NCBI GenBank assembly: GCA_046484625.1
Contig: JAWOIO010000192.1
Span: 5,672 to 69,671 of the forward strand
Source: DASUAO01 sp046484625
Lineage (GTDB): Bacteria > Actinomycetota > Acidimicrobiia > IMCC26256 > PALSA-555
Reading direction: 5' to 3'
Length of the DNA: 64,000 bases
Shown: positions 46,336 to 55,286 of the stretch, piece by piece
How positions within the stretch are numbered: position 1 is the stretch's first letter
Layout: every line of letters starts with the position of its first letter
Position numbers and translations under genes: made by a program
The notes under the pieces: model-generated
Told to the model about the DNA's origin: nothing
The model's input: only the letters and a program-made list of their open reading frames with translations
Databases searched by the model: none

Positions 46336-47268
46336 ATGGCCGGGCCGCGAGTGATCGGGTCTGACGACGCGGGATCCGGCGCGCCTGCTCCGGCGTCCGC
46401 ACGGACGGCGGACTTTGTCCCGAGCGGTCGCTCCAACAACAACGGCGACCCCGACGGCAACGGCCACCCCAACGGCACCACGAACGGCAACGGCGCGGCT
46501 CCCACCGACGCGGTCATCCGGGTGCTCCACCCCGACTCCCCGACCATCCCGGCCCCGCCCGGACCCGCGCAGCCGATCGCGTGGCTCGCACCCACGGACC
46601 CCTCGTTCGTCGTGTTCCGGGACGACCTGCGCGACGACCTCTACGACGACCTCCTCGACGACCTGGCCGACGACCTACGAGACGACCTCCGGGACGACCT
46701 CCGGGACGACCTGCGTCAGGTTCTCCGGGTCGACCTGCGCCACGACCTCCGCCAGGATCTCCGAACCGACCTCGATGCGGACCTCGAGGACCTGCGCGAA
46801 GACCTGTACGAGGAGATCGACGACCTCCGCGACGACGTGTTCCTGGACGGGGATGACAGGCCGGCGACCGTGCTCCCGGCGGCACACTTCCAGACCGGAC
46901 CCGAGACGGAGCGCGCCCGGGCCCACCGAGTCGCGTTCCTCGCGGCATCGGTGCTGACCCTCATGATGATCGCCGCGATCGTGCTCCTGTGGCAGCGCGC
47001 CGAAACCGCTCAGATCATCGCGGCGCGCCCGGAGGCGCCCGTCGTCGCCCCACCCGATCTCGACAACGCCATCGCCAACGTCGAGCGCCTCGACCAGCAA
47101 CTCCTCGGGCTCCTCTCCGTCAGCGCATCACCCGCGGCGCCCAGCGATGTCGCGGTGCAGATCGAAGCGCTTCGCGTCGAGCTCGCCAGCGTGCGCGGAT
47201 GCCTGCTGGCCGTGCGACGCGCGGTCGACGACGGCGTCGACACCGCGACGGCCATCGAGTACTGCTGA
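46336..47268 (+). CDS. Single-pass membrane protein with RDDL tetrapeptide repeats
   Basis: A 310-residue protein of unknown function. Residues 1-90 are Gly/Asn/Asp/Pro-rich and probably disordered. Residues about 95-169 are 14 tandem tetrapeptides of the form xDDL (mostly RDDL) followed by a diverged tail EDLREDLYEEIDDLRDDVF. A charged stretch leads into one membrane helix (about 198-221, VAFLAASVLTLMMIAAIVLL). The remaining 85 residues have leucine spacing of a short coiled coil (VERLDQQLLGLLSV, IEALRVELASVRGCLL) and two cysteines. GGGGAGG lies 11 nt before ATG 46336. Orientation is inferred: repeats inside, C-terminus outside. Confidence 0.75.
   Translation: MAGPRVIGSDDAGSGAPAPASARTADFVPSGRSNNNGDPDGNGHPNGTTNGNGAAPTDAVIRVLHPDSPTIPAPPGPAQPIAWLAPTDPSFVVFRDDLRDDLYDDLLDDLADDLRDDLRDDLRDDLRQVLRVDLRHDLRQDLRTDLDADLEDLREDLYEEIDDLRDDVFLDGDDRPATVLPAAHFQTGPETERARAHRVAFLAASVLTLMMIAAIVLLWQRAETAQIIAARPEAPVVAPPDLDNAIANVERLDQQLLGLLSVSASPAAPSDVAVQIEALRVELASVRGCLLAVRRAVDDGVDTATAIEYC
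46618..46842 (+). repeat. 12-bp tandem repeat coding for xDDL tetrads
   Basis: Fourteen 12-bp units (consensus CGGGACGACCTC) run from 46618 to 46785, then drift over the next 57 bp. Codons vary (CTG/CTC, CGC/CGG, GAC throughout), so the protein pattern is kept better than the DNA. Leucine recurs every four residues, with acidic pairs between. Confidence 0.92.
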
Positions 47269-47316
47269 CCAGATCACCTCGGGGTCCGTCGACCCTGAAC
47301 CGAGCCCGAACAGCCG

Positions 47317-48687
47317 CTACAAGTTGCCGCGACGCCACGGACCCCAGATCGCGTACGTCCGGCTCCTCGGCTCGTCGCCGGCGAGCTGCTCCGCGAGCGT
47401 GTTGGCGAACAGGTAGTCGCCGTCGGGGCTCCAGCACGCGCCGGCCCACTCCTTGGCGTCGACCAGGTTCAACGCGAAGTCGAAGACGACGCCGTCGCGG
47501 GTCAGTCCCTTGAGGTACTGGTCCGACATCGCCCGGCCGGGCAGCACGCGCGCCGTGTCCTCGCAGAGGACGGTGCCGCCTCGAGGCGAGACGACGATGT
47601 TGTCCGGGAACGACAGGATCGTCGGGTCGGGCGACTCGAACACCAGCGTCAGCGTCCCGCCCGCGTCGCCCTTCGGCCGGTAGGACCACACCTGACCGTG
47701 GAGGGCGTCGCCACCGTCGGTCGCGGTGAAGAAGACCCGACCGCGGTCGAACACCGTGCCCTCGGTGCGGCGGAAGATCGCCCCACCCCCGGCGATTCCC
47801 TCCTCGTACACGGCCTTGCCCCCGAGGGGCGGGTCGGGCTCGGTGATGTCGACCCACTTCACCGGGAGCGCCGTGCCGACGGTCTGCCCGGTGCGAGTGT
47901 CGTAGCCGTCGGTCCCCCGCACCTTGAGCATCTGGAGGGTTCCCGCGGCGAGCTTCCCCTTGCGAGCCGGGACGAAGCGATAGAAGCCGGAGTCGCCCGC
48001 GTCCTCGGTCATGTAGACGATGCCGGTGCGCGGGTCGACGCACGCGGCCTCGTGGGTGAACCGCCCGAGCGCGGTGAGCGGCTCGGGATCGACCGGCCTG
48101 TTCGCGGCCGCAGGGACCTCGAACACGTACCCGTGGTTCGCGCCGAAGTCCGGGGTCCCCGCGGTGGTCTCTTCACAGCTGAGCCAGCTCTTCCATGGCG
48201 TGATCCCGCCCGCGCAGTTGGTGTGCGTGCCGCTCAAGCTGACGAAGTCGCGCACCACGCTCGGGATCCCGTCGCGATCGAACGCGATCTCGAGGGTGGT
48301 CGTCCTACCGGGCGACAACGGGTCGTACGCCTTCGCGGCGTCGAGCGGTGGCGCCACCCCGGCACCGTCTCGCACCTCGTGGTTGCGGACGAGCCGGACG
48401 CGTCCCTTCTTCCCGGCGAAGCACCCCATCCCGTCGTGGGCGTTGGGGGTGATGTTCCCGTCGGTCATCGTGGAGCCCGCCACCCCGAAGACCGCGTACT
48501 CGAACCCCTTCGGGAGCGCGAGCCACTCGATCCCGCCGTCGACCCCGTCGGCCACCGACGTCGGGAGCGCCGGGGCGAGCGGGCCGTACTTCGACACTGC
48601 GGGTTGTGGTCGGACCGACGCACCCGCGAGGCTGCGCCCCAGCAGGCTCCCGAGGGAACCGGAGAGCCCGGCCCCGGCCGCCATCAT
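47317..48687 (-). CDS. PhoX/DUF839-family secreted protein
   Basis: A 456-residue protein from the first ATG, with the PhoX-type beta-propeller pattern: RLVRNHEVRDG, NCAGGITPWKSWLSCEET, GRFTHEAACVDPRTGIVYMTED and FSFPDNIVVSPRGGTVLCED-like segments. Relatives include calcium/iron-dependent alkaline phosphatases, though many are uncharacterised. Eleven codons upstream in the same frame read IDRRRFLTGSA, a twin-arginine export signal running into the hydrophobic MMAAGAGLSGSLG, so the true product starts near 48720. No ATG, GTG, TTG or CTG lies in frame before the upstream stop at 48823-48825. Confidence 0.85.
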   Translation of the reverse strand: MMAAGAGLSGSLGSLLGRSLAGASVRPQPAVSKYGPLAPALPTSVADGVDGGIEWLALPKGFEYAVFGVAGSTMTDGNITPNAHDGMGCFAGKKGRVRLVRNHEVRDGAGVAPPLDAAKAYDPLSPGRTTTLEIAFDRDGIPSVVRDFVSLSGTHTNCAGGITPWKSWLSCEETTAGTPDFGANHGYVFEVPAAANRPVDPEPLTALGRFTHEAACVDPRTGIVYMTEDAGDSGFYRFVPARKGKLAAGTLQMLKVRGTDGYDTRTGQTVGTALPVKWVDITEPDPPLGGKAVYEEGIAGGGAIFRRTEGTVFDRGRVFFTATDGGDALHGQVWSYRPKGDAGGTLTLVFESPDPTILSFPDNIVVSPRGGTVLCEDTARVLPGRAMSDQYLKGLTRDGVVFDFALNLVDAKEWAGACWSPDGDYLFANTLAEQLAGDEPRSRTYAIWGPWRRGNL

Positions 48688-48720
48688 CGCCGAACCCGTG
48701 AGGAACCTCCGGCGGTCGAT
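48688..48720 (-). other. Tat signal segment lacking a standard start codon
   Basis: In frame with the PhoX-like gene, ATC-GAC-CGC-CGG-AGG-TTC-CTC encodes IDRRRFL, matching the twin-arginine consensus. The only initiator candidates are ATC at 48720 or the nearby ACG at 48729. A rare start codon or a sequence error in this stretch must be invoked, since a cut at ATG 48687 would remove the twin arginines. Confidence 0.55.
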
Positions 48721-48733
48721 CTCGCGCGTGCTG

Positions 48734-48886
48734 CTACCCCTTCGACGTGGTGGTCGTGGGCGGCTCGAACGACGTGCGCGACGGCGCGTCGTCGGCCAGC
48801 TGGAGTCCGGCGATCCCCGCGATCACCGCGATGCCGAGGCACGCGACGAGCACGGCCCGTCGTTTCGACCCCGACTCGTCCGGCAC
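48734..48886 (-). CDS. Small single-pass membrane protein
   Basis: Fifty residues from GTG 48886: a short charged N-terminus (PDESGSKRR), one membrane helix (AVLVACLGIAVIAGIAGLQL) and a tail ending in PPTTTTSKG. It ends 13 bp before the PhoX-like Tat segment on the same strand and could be its leader gene. Small size and lack of a recognised family limit confidence. Confidence 0.45.
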   Translation of the reverse strand: MPDESGSKRRAVLVACLGIAVIAGIAGLQLADDAPSRTSFEPPTTTTSKG

Positions 48887-48925
48887 GGCAGTCAGTATGG
48901 TCGCTGGCCTCGGTAGGGTCCGTGC

Positions 48926-49852
48926 ATGCCCTACACCACGGCCAGCATCCCCGACCTGCACGGCCGTGTCGCGGTCGTCACTGGCGCCAACGGAGGGTTG
49001 GGGCTGTCGACGGCAAAGGCCTTCGCCGGCGCCGGCGCCCATGTCGTGATGGCCGCCCGCGACCAGGCCAAGGCCGCCTCGGCCCGGGACGAGATCCTCA
49101 CCGCCGTACCCACCGCCTCGCTGGAAGTGGTCGAGCTCGATCTGGCGTCGCTCGCATCGGTCGAGCAGGGCGCGCGTAGCGTCCTGTCGTCGCACGAGGA
49201 GATCCACGTGCTCGTGAACAACGCCGGCCTCATGGCGATGCCCGAACGCGCGACAGTCGACGGGTTCGAGATGCAGCTCGGCGTCAACCATCTCGGGCAC
49301 TGGGCGCTGACCGCGCGGCTCATGCCCGCGCTGCTGCGGGCCGACGCCGCCCGCGTCGTCACGGTCACGAGCACCGCGCGACATCTGGGACGTGCCCTGC
49401 ACGCCGACAACCCCCATCTGCACGGACGGTACAAGCCGTGGCGGGCCTACGGGCAGTCGAAGCTCGCCAACTGGCACTTCGCGCTCGGTCTCCAACGGGA
49501 GTTCGATCGGGTGGGGATCGCGGCCACGAGCCTCGTGGCCCACCCCGGCCTGACGAACACCGACCTCCAGGCCCGCACGGTGCGGGAGGGCGGCGGAGGC
49601 GCGGCCGCGGGGTTCTTCCACCGATTGACCGGCATGGCCGGCATGACCCCCGACCGCGGCGCCCTGCCCCAGATCCGAGCCGCGACCGACCCGTTGGCGA
49701 AGGGCGGCCAGCTCTACGCCCCGCGTTTCGTCAACCGCGGTGCCGCCGTCCGTCGTCCGGTGCTGCGCCGCCTCGGCCTGTCCCAGGCCATCGCGACCTT
49801 GTGGGCGGTCTCCGAACGAGAGACCGGGCTCGCCCTCGACATCTACGCGTGA
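48926..49852 (+). CDS. Short-chain dehydrogenase/reductase, retinol dehydrogenase-like
   Basis: A 308-residue SDR. Cofactor motif TGANGGLG, structural NNAG in VLVNNAGLMAMP, and the catalytic YGQSK (Tyr/Lys) are present, with the SS-type serine in VTVTSTARH. The LGVNHLGHWALT segment is typical of the RDH/WW-oxidoreductase-like group. Probably NADP-dependent alcohol/carbonyl oxidoreductase. Overlaps the sulfotransferase start (GTGA). Confidence 0.9.
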   Translation: MPYTTASIPDLHGRVAVVTGANGGLGLSTAKAFAGAGAHVVMAARDQAKAASARDEILTAVPTASLEVVELDLASLASVEQGARSVLSSHEEIHVLVNNAGLMAMPERATVDGFEMQLGVNHLGHWALTARLMPALLRADAARVVTVTSTARHLGRALHADNPHLHGRYKPWRAYGQSKLANWHFALGLQREFDRVGIAATSLVAHPGLTNTDLQARTVREGGGGAAAGFFHRLTGMAGMTPDRGALPQIRAATDPLAKGGQLYAPRFVNRGAAVRRPVLRRLGLSQAIATLWAVSERETGLALDIYA

Positions 49853-50580
49853 CGCCGCCCGCCGCGATCCCGCTCGCGCTCTGGACGACTCCGCGCAGCG
49901 TCTCCACCGCGTTCGAACGGATGATGATGGAGCGCGGTGACCTGACCGTCCTCCACGAGCCGTTCTCCGAGCACTACTACTACGGCCCGGAGAAGCGCTC
50001 CGACCGATACGACGACGTGCATCCCGAGGCGACACCTTCGCGGATCCTGGGCGCGATCCAGCGCGCGGGCGGCGGGCGGCGCGTCTTCCTCAAGGACATG
50101 GCGAGCCACGTGCGAACGCTCGTGACCCCCGAATTCGTCGCGAAGTTCGAGCACTCGTTCCTCATCCGCGACCCTGCGTGGGCGCTCCCTTCACTCGAAG
50201 CGAAGTGGCCCGCCTTCTCCGACGAGGAAGCCGGCTACGGGGCGCTCGAAGACCTGGTGGACGCGGTGAGTGCATCGGGCAGGCACCCGGTCATCATCGA
50301 CAGCTACGACCTGCGCACGGACCCTACCGGGACCATCGCCGGCTATTGCGCCGCGGTGGGGATCCCGTTCCTCGCCGAGGCCCTGGAATGGTCCCCCGGG
50401 ATGCCCGCGTCCTGGGAGACCTGGGAGGAGTGGCACCACGACGTCGCCGCGAGCGACGGCTTCCGCCCGCGCGCCCCGGGCCCACCGCCCGCCCTCGGAC
50501 CACGCGCGGCCGCGGTGTACGACGACTGCCGCACCGTCTACGACCGCCTCTGGCCGAACCGGTTGCGGGCCACGCCCTGA
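49849..50580 (+). CDS. Sulfotransferase-like protein
   Basis: A 243-residue P-loop sulfotransferase-fold protein. The PAPS 5'-phosphosulfate loop is represented by LWTTPRSVSTAFERMM and the 3'-phosphate region by FLIRDPAWALPS. LHEPFSEHYYYG follows the first motif as in the uncharacterised sulfotransferase group often found with branched-chain aminotransferase-like annotations. GTG start overlaps the SDR stop. Acceptor unknown; the paired SDR may act on the same alcohol. Confidence 0.82.
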   Translation: MTPPAAIPLALWTTPRSVSTAFERMMMERGDLTVLHEPFSEHYYYGPEKRSDRYDDVHPEATPSRILGAIQRAGGGRRVFLKDMASHVRTLVTPEFVAKFEHSFLIRDPAWALPSLEAKWPAFSDEEAGYGALEDLVDAVSASGRHPVIIDSYDLRTDPTGTIAGYCAAVGIPFLAEALEWSPGMPASWETWEEWHHDVAASDGFRPRAPGPPPALGPRAAAVYDDCRTVYDRLWPNRLRATP

Positions 50581-50596
50581 CCGGTCCGCCGACGAC

Positions 50597-52321
50597 TCAG
50601 CGAACCGACGGGAGCGGCTCGTAGTCGGGTGCCACCTCGGCCGCGGGCCGCTCGTCGTAGAACGAGACCGCACCCTTCCGGACGAACGCCTTCGTCGGGC
50701 GCTTGGGCAGGTCGCCGGGGAGGTAGCGCTTGCCCCCGTCCACGTACTGGTACATCCCGGCTCCCTCGTCGCCGTTCTCGTCGACGCCCCGCTCCTTGGG
50801 GTCCCACCAGATCTCGGTGACATCGTCGACCCCGTTCGTGTCCGGCTCGAGGTCCTTGGGCCAGATCTTCTTCTTGCCGTACCCGAGGGAGACCGTGGTG
50901 ATGCCGCCGCGCGCCGTCGGTTCACTCTCGAGCAGTGTGTTGTAGAAGCGCTTCGGGGTCAGGTCGGGTCCCACGCCCTGCACGACCGAGTAGAAGACAC
51001 CCGGCCATGGCTGGATGAGCGGCACCTGCTCGTCCGCCGGAGGCCGCTCGCCCACGAACCAGTTGTAGAGGTGGTAGCCACCGCCGATCGTCGGGTCGGC
51101 CTTCGCGGCCGACTCGCTCATCCCGAACGCGTTGGCCCACTGCGCCTGGTCGTAGGTGCGCGCGAACGCGTTCGTGTCGACGAGCGCGACGCTCGAGATG
51201 ATCCACTCCGGGAAGTACTCCTGGGCAGTGGCCTCCTGGGTGAAGTCCTTCGGTGCGATCGGGTCGGTCGCCATGATCACGCTGGTGATGCCGTTGACCT
51301 TCAGGCGGCCGATGATCGTCGCGGCCTGCTCCTGGATCGTGGCAGGGTCGAGCGTGTACGGGATGACGTCGGCGAGCTCCACGCCGTACTCGTCCTTCAG
51401 CTCGGCCTCGAAGCGCTCGGCGGTCTCCGTCGAGCTCTCGGAGGTCTCGATGTAGATCATCGCGAACTTGCGTTCGTCCTTCGCGAAGTCGGGTGAATGC
51501 GCGGCCTTGCGTCCGGCGAGCTGCTTGCCGATGTACTCGGCGAGCTGGATGCGGCTCTGCACCGCGCCCTTCCCGATGCCCAGCACATAGGGCGCGCGCT
51601 CCTTCGCGAACGCGTTGGTCACACCCCCGAGCGAGAGCCAGGGGATCCCGCGGGCCGCGAGCTCCTCGCCGAACTGCTCGCCCGCGAGGGTCGGATTGCC
51701 CCAGACCATGAACGGCTTGATGTCCTCGGCGATCTGCGCGGCCTGCGCGCGCGCCTGGACGGCATCTGCGGAGCCACTCGAGTTCTCGACGACCACGAGC
51801 TCCACCGACCGGCCGTAGGTCTCGTAGTAGGTCTCGTACATCGCCAGGAGCCCTTCCATCGTGGCGACCTGGTCGGCGTTCGTGTCGTCGTAGTTCAGCG
51901 GGCCCCGGATGTAGCGGAGGATGGCATCGTCGTTCTTGTCGAGGAACCACACGATCTTGATCGAGTCCTCGGTGACGCCCGTCGCGGTCTCCCCGCCGTT
52001 GTCGCCCGTGAACGGCGCGTGGCACTCGGCCGCGTAGAAGTAGGGAATGGCGACGGTCCCCCGCTCGGTGTCGCACCGGTCGCCCCAGTCGACGTCGACG
52101 CCGAGGTCCTCGGCGGTCGAGAACGACACGGCGTCCTCGCCCGGCACGGGATCACGGGCAACGCGCTGCCCCGCGGAGCCGGCCGTCGCCCCCGCGACCA
52201 CCAACGCGCACGCGAGGAGGATCGCGATGATCGATGGCGACCGCCGCCGCGAGCGCCGGGTCCGGCCTCGACCCCGACCTGGCCCACCGCCGACGGTGTT
52301 CGCTGCACCCGCGTCATTCAT
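50597..52321 (-). CDS. Branched-chain amino acid-type ABC substrate-binding protein
   Basis: A 574-residue type I periplasmic-binding protein (LivJ-like superfamily), longer than the usual 370-420. An Arg-rich N-terminus leads into a signal/anchor helix (about 30-50, IIAILLACALVVAGATAG). The ligand-binding folds include AAECHAPFTGDNGG, TGVTEDSIKIVWFLD and PFMVWGNPTLAGEQ. ATG 52321 has GAGGGGGG upstream and overlaps the fusion transporter gene by 8 bp. It supplies ligand to the permease encoded upstream. Ligand identity unknown; liv-like systems also carry urea, amides and aromatic acids. Confidence 0.88.
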   Translation of the reverse strand: MNDAGAANTVGGGPGRGRGRTRRSRRRSPSIIAILLACALVVAGATAGSAGQRVARDPVPGEDAVSFSTAEDLGVDVDWGDRCDTERGTVAIPYFYAAECHAPFTGDNGGETATGVTEDSIKIVWFLDKNDDAILRYIRGPLNYDDTNADQVATMEGLLAMYETYYETYGRSVELVVVENSSGSADAVQARAQAAQIAEDIKPFMVWGNPTLAGEQFGEELAARGIPWLSLGGVTNAFAKERAPYVLGIGKGAVQSRIQLAEYIGKQLAGRKAAHSPDFAKDERKFAMIYIETSESSTETAERFEAELKDEYGVELADVIPYTLDPATIQEQAATIIGRLKVNGITSVIMATDPIAPKDFTQEATAQEYFPEWIISSVALVDTNAFARTYDQAQWANAFGMSESAAKADPTIGGGYHLYNWFVGERPPADEQVPLIQPWPGVFYSVVQGVGPDLTPKRFYNTLLESEPTARGGITTVSLGYGKKKIWPKDLEPDTNGVDDVTEIWWDPKERGVDENGDEGAGMYQYVDGGKRYLPGDLPKRPTKAFVRKGAVSFYDERPAAEVAPDYEPLPSVR

Positions 52322-55286
52322 GCGATGACCCCCCTCGGTCCGAGGTGAGCATGCCACCTCGCGAGGCCCCGAGGTAGGACGCGATGACCTCGGGATGCTC
52401 GAGGACCTGCCGGGGTACGCCCGTGGCGACCACTCTGCCCTGGTCCATTGCGACCAGCCGGTCGGCGATGCCCGTGACGAGGGCCATGTCGTGCTCGACG
52501 ATCACCAGGCTGGCACCGAGATCGTCCCGCACCCGCCGGAGGAGCGGTGCCAGCGCCTCCGTCTCGCGCTGCGCGATGCCGGTGGAGGGCTCGTCGAGCA
52601 GCACGACGCTCGGGCCGTGCGCACAGACGCACGCCAGGTCGACGACCCGGCGGGATCCGGTCGACAGCTCCCGGAGGAACTTGGTCCGGAAGGCGTCGAG
52701 GCCGAACACGTCGATGATCTCCCCGGCCCGCAGCCCGATCTGGCGCTCGGAGACGGTGACGTTCGGGAGGTGCAGCGCAGCCGCGAGGACGCTGCGCACG
52801 CGCACCGACCGTTCGAGCGCGACCGCGACGACCTCCTCGACGGTGAGGGCCGGGAACAGGCGGGCATCCTGGAACGACCGCCCGAGCCCGCGCCGGGCCC
52901 GCTGCGGCGCCGTCAGGCGCGTCAGGTCGTCGTCGCCGAGCATCACTCGGCCACCGTCGGCCGACGTGAACCCGGAGATCAGGTCCAGGAGGGTCGTCTT
53001 GCCCGCACCGTTCGGGCCGATGATCCCGACGATCTCGCGGGGCGCGACCTCGATCGCGACGTCGTCGACGGCGACGATTCCCCCGAACCGACGGGTGAGC
53101 CCGACCGTTCGCAGCATGGGTCCGTCTGCACTCCCGCGCGATGCGACGGCGGCCACCTCGGCGGTCGTCGACCGCTGCTGCTCGGTCGCGTCACGGTTCA
53201 GCCGGAGCTCCGCGGCGGCCGCGCCGTCGAGGAAGACCGAACGCAGGACGTCGGGACGGTCGAGGAGGTCCTCCGTGCGGCCGTGGAACCGGATCTCACC
53301 CTTCTCCATGAAGTACGCGGTCTCGGCCACCGCCAGCGCGATGTTCACCGACTGCTCGACGAGGATGATCGTGACACCGGACGCGTTCAGCTCGCGGATC
53401 ACGTCGAGCAGCTGGTCGACGATCAGCGGCGCGAGCCCGAGCGACAGCTCGTCGATGCAGAGGAGTCGGGGTCTGCTCAAGAGCGCCATCCCGAGCGCGA
53501 GCATCTGCTGCTGGCCGCCCGAGAGGTTTGCCGCCGGCTCGGACTCACGGTCGCGCAGCTGCGGGAACAGCGCGAACACGCGCTCGACCGAGGAGGCGCT
53601 CGCATCCTCGTGACGAGTCATCCAGCGGGCGACCTCGAGGTTCTCCCCGACGGTGAGCGACGGGAAGATCCCGGCCCCGCCGGGCATCATCGTGACGCCC
53701 TTCGCCGCGACCTCGTCGGCCGGCGCGTAGGTGAGGTCGCGGCCGTCGAAGATGACCGCGCCGCGGTCCGGGTCGAGGAGGCCCGAGATGGTGCGCAGCA
53801 GCGTCGACTTCCCGGCACCGTTCGTCCCGAGCAGCGCGACGATCGCGCCCTCCTCGACCTCCAGGTCGACGTCGAACAGCACCTGCACGTCGCCGTAGCT
53901 CACCTGAAGGCCGCGCACGAGCAGGATCTTCGACCGTCCGGCCTCGCGCTCCAGGCGTTCCTCCGAGAGCGCCATGCTCGTGCGCCAGACCTGCTGGATG
54001 TCGGCGGAGATGACCCAGCCCGCGCTCGAGATGATCAGCCCGCCCACGACCATGACGGGGACCATCACGAGCATCGCCGGGCGGAGGCCCCACTCGTCGC
54101 CGACCACACCGATCACGGGCAGGATCACGAGCCCCGGGATCACCCAGAGCGACGCGATCGAGAACCCCATCGCGCGCGCGCGCGCCGGGATCGCCAACGA
54201 CAGGACCGCGAGGATCCCCGGGAGGAGGATCGCCAGGACGGCCGAGATGAGCCCGTTCACGAGCACGGCGAGGTAGACATTCGGGGCGAGCGCGAACAGG
54301 ACGACGAGCCCACCCGCCGCGAACGACACGCCTGCCTGGAACTTGAGCACGAGACCGGGATCACGCTGCAGCAGGCGCGTCGCGATGCGTGCGCCGATCA
54401 CCAGCCCGACGAGCTGCATCGGCTCCACGCCCGCAGCGACGAACCCGCGTGCTCGCTCGTCGAGGTCGTACACGTCCTCGTAGAGCAGGGCCGCGAGGGA
54501 GACGAAGCCGACGAACGAGACCGCGAGGAACGGCATCGCGTACCAGATGCGTCGCAGCGACTCGATCTTCCACATCATCCGCCAAGCCTCGGCGTAGGAC
54601 GCGGGCTCCTCTTCGGTCGCGATGACGGCTTCCGACGCGCCCATCGCACGACGTTCCTGGTTCCCCCGCACGGGCTCGCGCATGCGCATGCCGAGGAAGA
54701 TCAGGACGACGGTCGGGATCGCGAAGACGATGAACGGCCAACGCCACCCGAACGAGAACGCCAGCAACCCGGCGATCAACGGTCCGAGGAACTGCCCCAC
54801 CGAGTTCGCGGCGCGGTGGAACGAGTAGATCCGTGGGCGAATCGCCGGCTCGTAGTAGTCGGCGAGCAGCGAGTTGTGGACCGGGTCGTTCACTGCCCGT
54901 CCCACCCCTGAGCCGATCCGGAACACCACGAGCATCCACACCGCGGTTGAGAGCCCGGTCGCGAACGAGAAGATCGCCCAGAGGGTCGCCCCCGCGAGCG
55001 CAAGGTGCACGCGGTTGAGCCGGTCCGCGTAGTGCGCGATCGGCACCTGGAGCGCGAGGGAACCCACACCGACCACCGCGATCAACGTGAGAATTCCGCG
55101 GAGGTCGAGCCCGAACGCATCTCGGATCTCCGGCAGCAGGATCCCGAACGCCGTGCGGTCGAGCTCATCGACAGCGTTCAGGCCGAAGAGGATGAGCAAC
55201 GGGTACACCGGGCCCGTTCCCGTCAGCTCGTCGAGCCAGCGGATCGGGTGCCGCAACCCGTCGAGACCGCGTCGGAAGGTGTTCAT
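52314..55286 (-). CDS. MFS permease fused to two LivF/LivG-type ABC ATPases
   Basis: A 990-residue single frame with three parts. Residues about 1-440 are a 12-helix major facilitator protein (FGLNAVDELDRTAFGILLPE, ADRLNRVHLALAGATL, FRIGSGVGRAVNDPVHNSLL). Residues about 460-700 are a LivF-type ATPase with Walker A GTNGAGKSTLL, signature LSGGQQQM and Walker B LLCIDELSLGLAP. Residues about 730-985 are a LivG-type ATPase with GPNGAGKTTLL, LSTGSRRV and VVLLDEPSTGIA. All ATPase motifs are intact. No stop or frameshift separates the parts. It overlaps the livHM gene (ATGA) and the binding-protein gene (8 bp). The MFS part may add a second transport route or serve as a membrane anchor. Confidence 0.9.
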   Translation of the reverse strand: MNTFRRGLDGLRHPIRWLDELTGTGPVYPLLILFGLNAVDELDRTAFGILLPEIRDAFGLDLRGILTLIAVVGVGSLALQVPIAHYADRLNRVHLALAGATLWAIFSFATGLSTAVWMLVVFRIGSGVGRAVNDPVHNSLLADYYEPAIRPRIYSFHRAANSVGQFLGPLIAGLLAFSFGWRWPFIVFAIPTVVLIFLGMRMREPVRGNQERRAMGASEAVIATEEEPASYAEAWRMMWKIESLRRIWYAMPFLAVSFVGFVSLAALLYEDVYDLDERARGFVAAGVEPMQLVGLVIGARIATRLLQRDPGLVLKFQAGVSFAAGGLVVLFALAPNVYLAVLVNGLISAVLAILLPGILAVLSLAIPARARAMGFSIASLWVIPGLVILPVIGVVGDEWGLRPAMLVMVPVMVVGGLIISSAGWVISADIQQVWRTSMALSEERLEREAGRSKILLVRGLQVSYGDVQVLFDVDLEVEEGAIVALLGTNGAGKSTLLRTISGLLDPDRGAVIFDGRDLTYAPADEVAAKGVTMMPGGAGIFPSLTVGENLEVARWMTRHEDASASSVERVFALFPQLRDRESEPAANLSGGQQQMLALGMALLSRPRLLCIDELSLGLAPLIVDQLLDVIRELNASGVTIILVEQSVNIALAVAETAYFMEKGEIRFHGRTEDLLDRPDVLRSVFLDGAAAAELRLNRDATEQQRSTTAEVAAVASRGSADGPMLRTVGLTRRFGGIVAVDDVAIEVAPREIVGIIGPNGAGKTTLLDLISGFTSADGGRVMLGDDDLTRLTAPQRARRGLGRSFQDARLFPALTVEEVVAVALERSVRVRSVLAAALHLPNVTVSERQIGLRAGEIIDVFGLDAFRTKFLRELSTGSRRVVDLACVCAHGPSVVLLDEPSTGIAQRETEALAPLLRRVRDDLGASLVIVEHDMALVTGIADRLVAMDQGRVVATGVPRQVLEHPEVIASYLGASRGGMLTSDRGGSSHE

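Noticed and set aside
46618..46842. CRISPR-like array
   Set aside because: The 12-bp repeats are contiguous without spacers, in frame, and lie inside a coding region.
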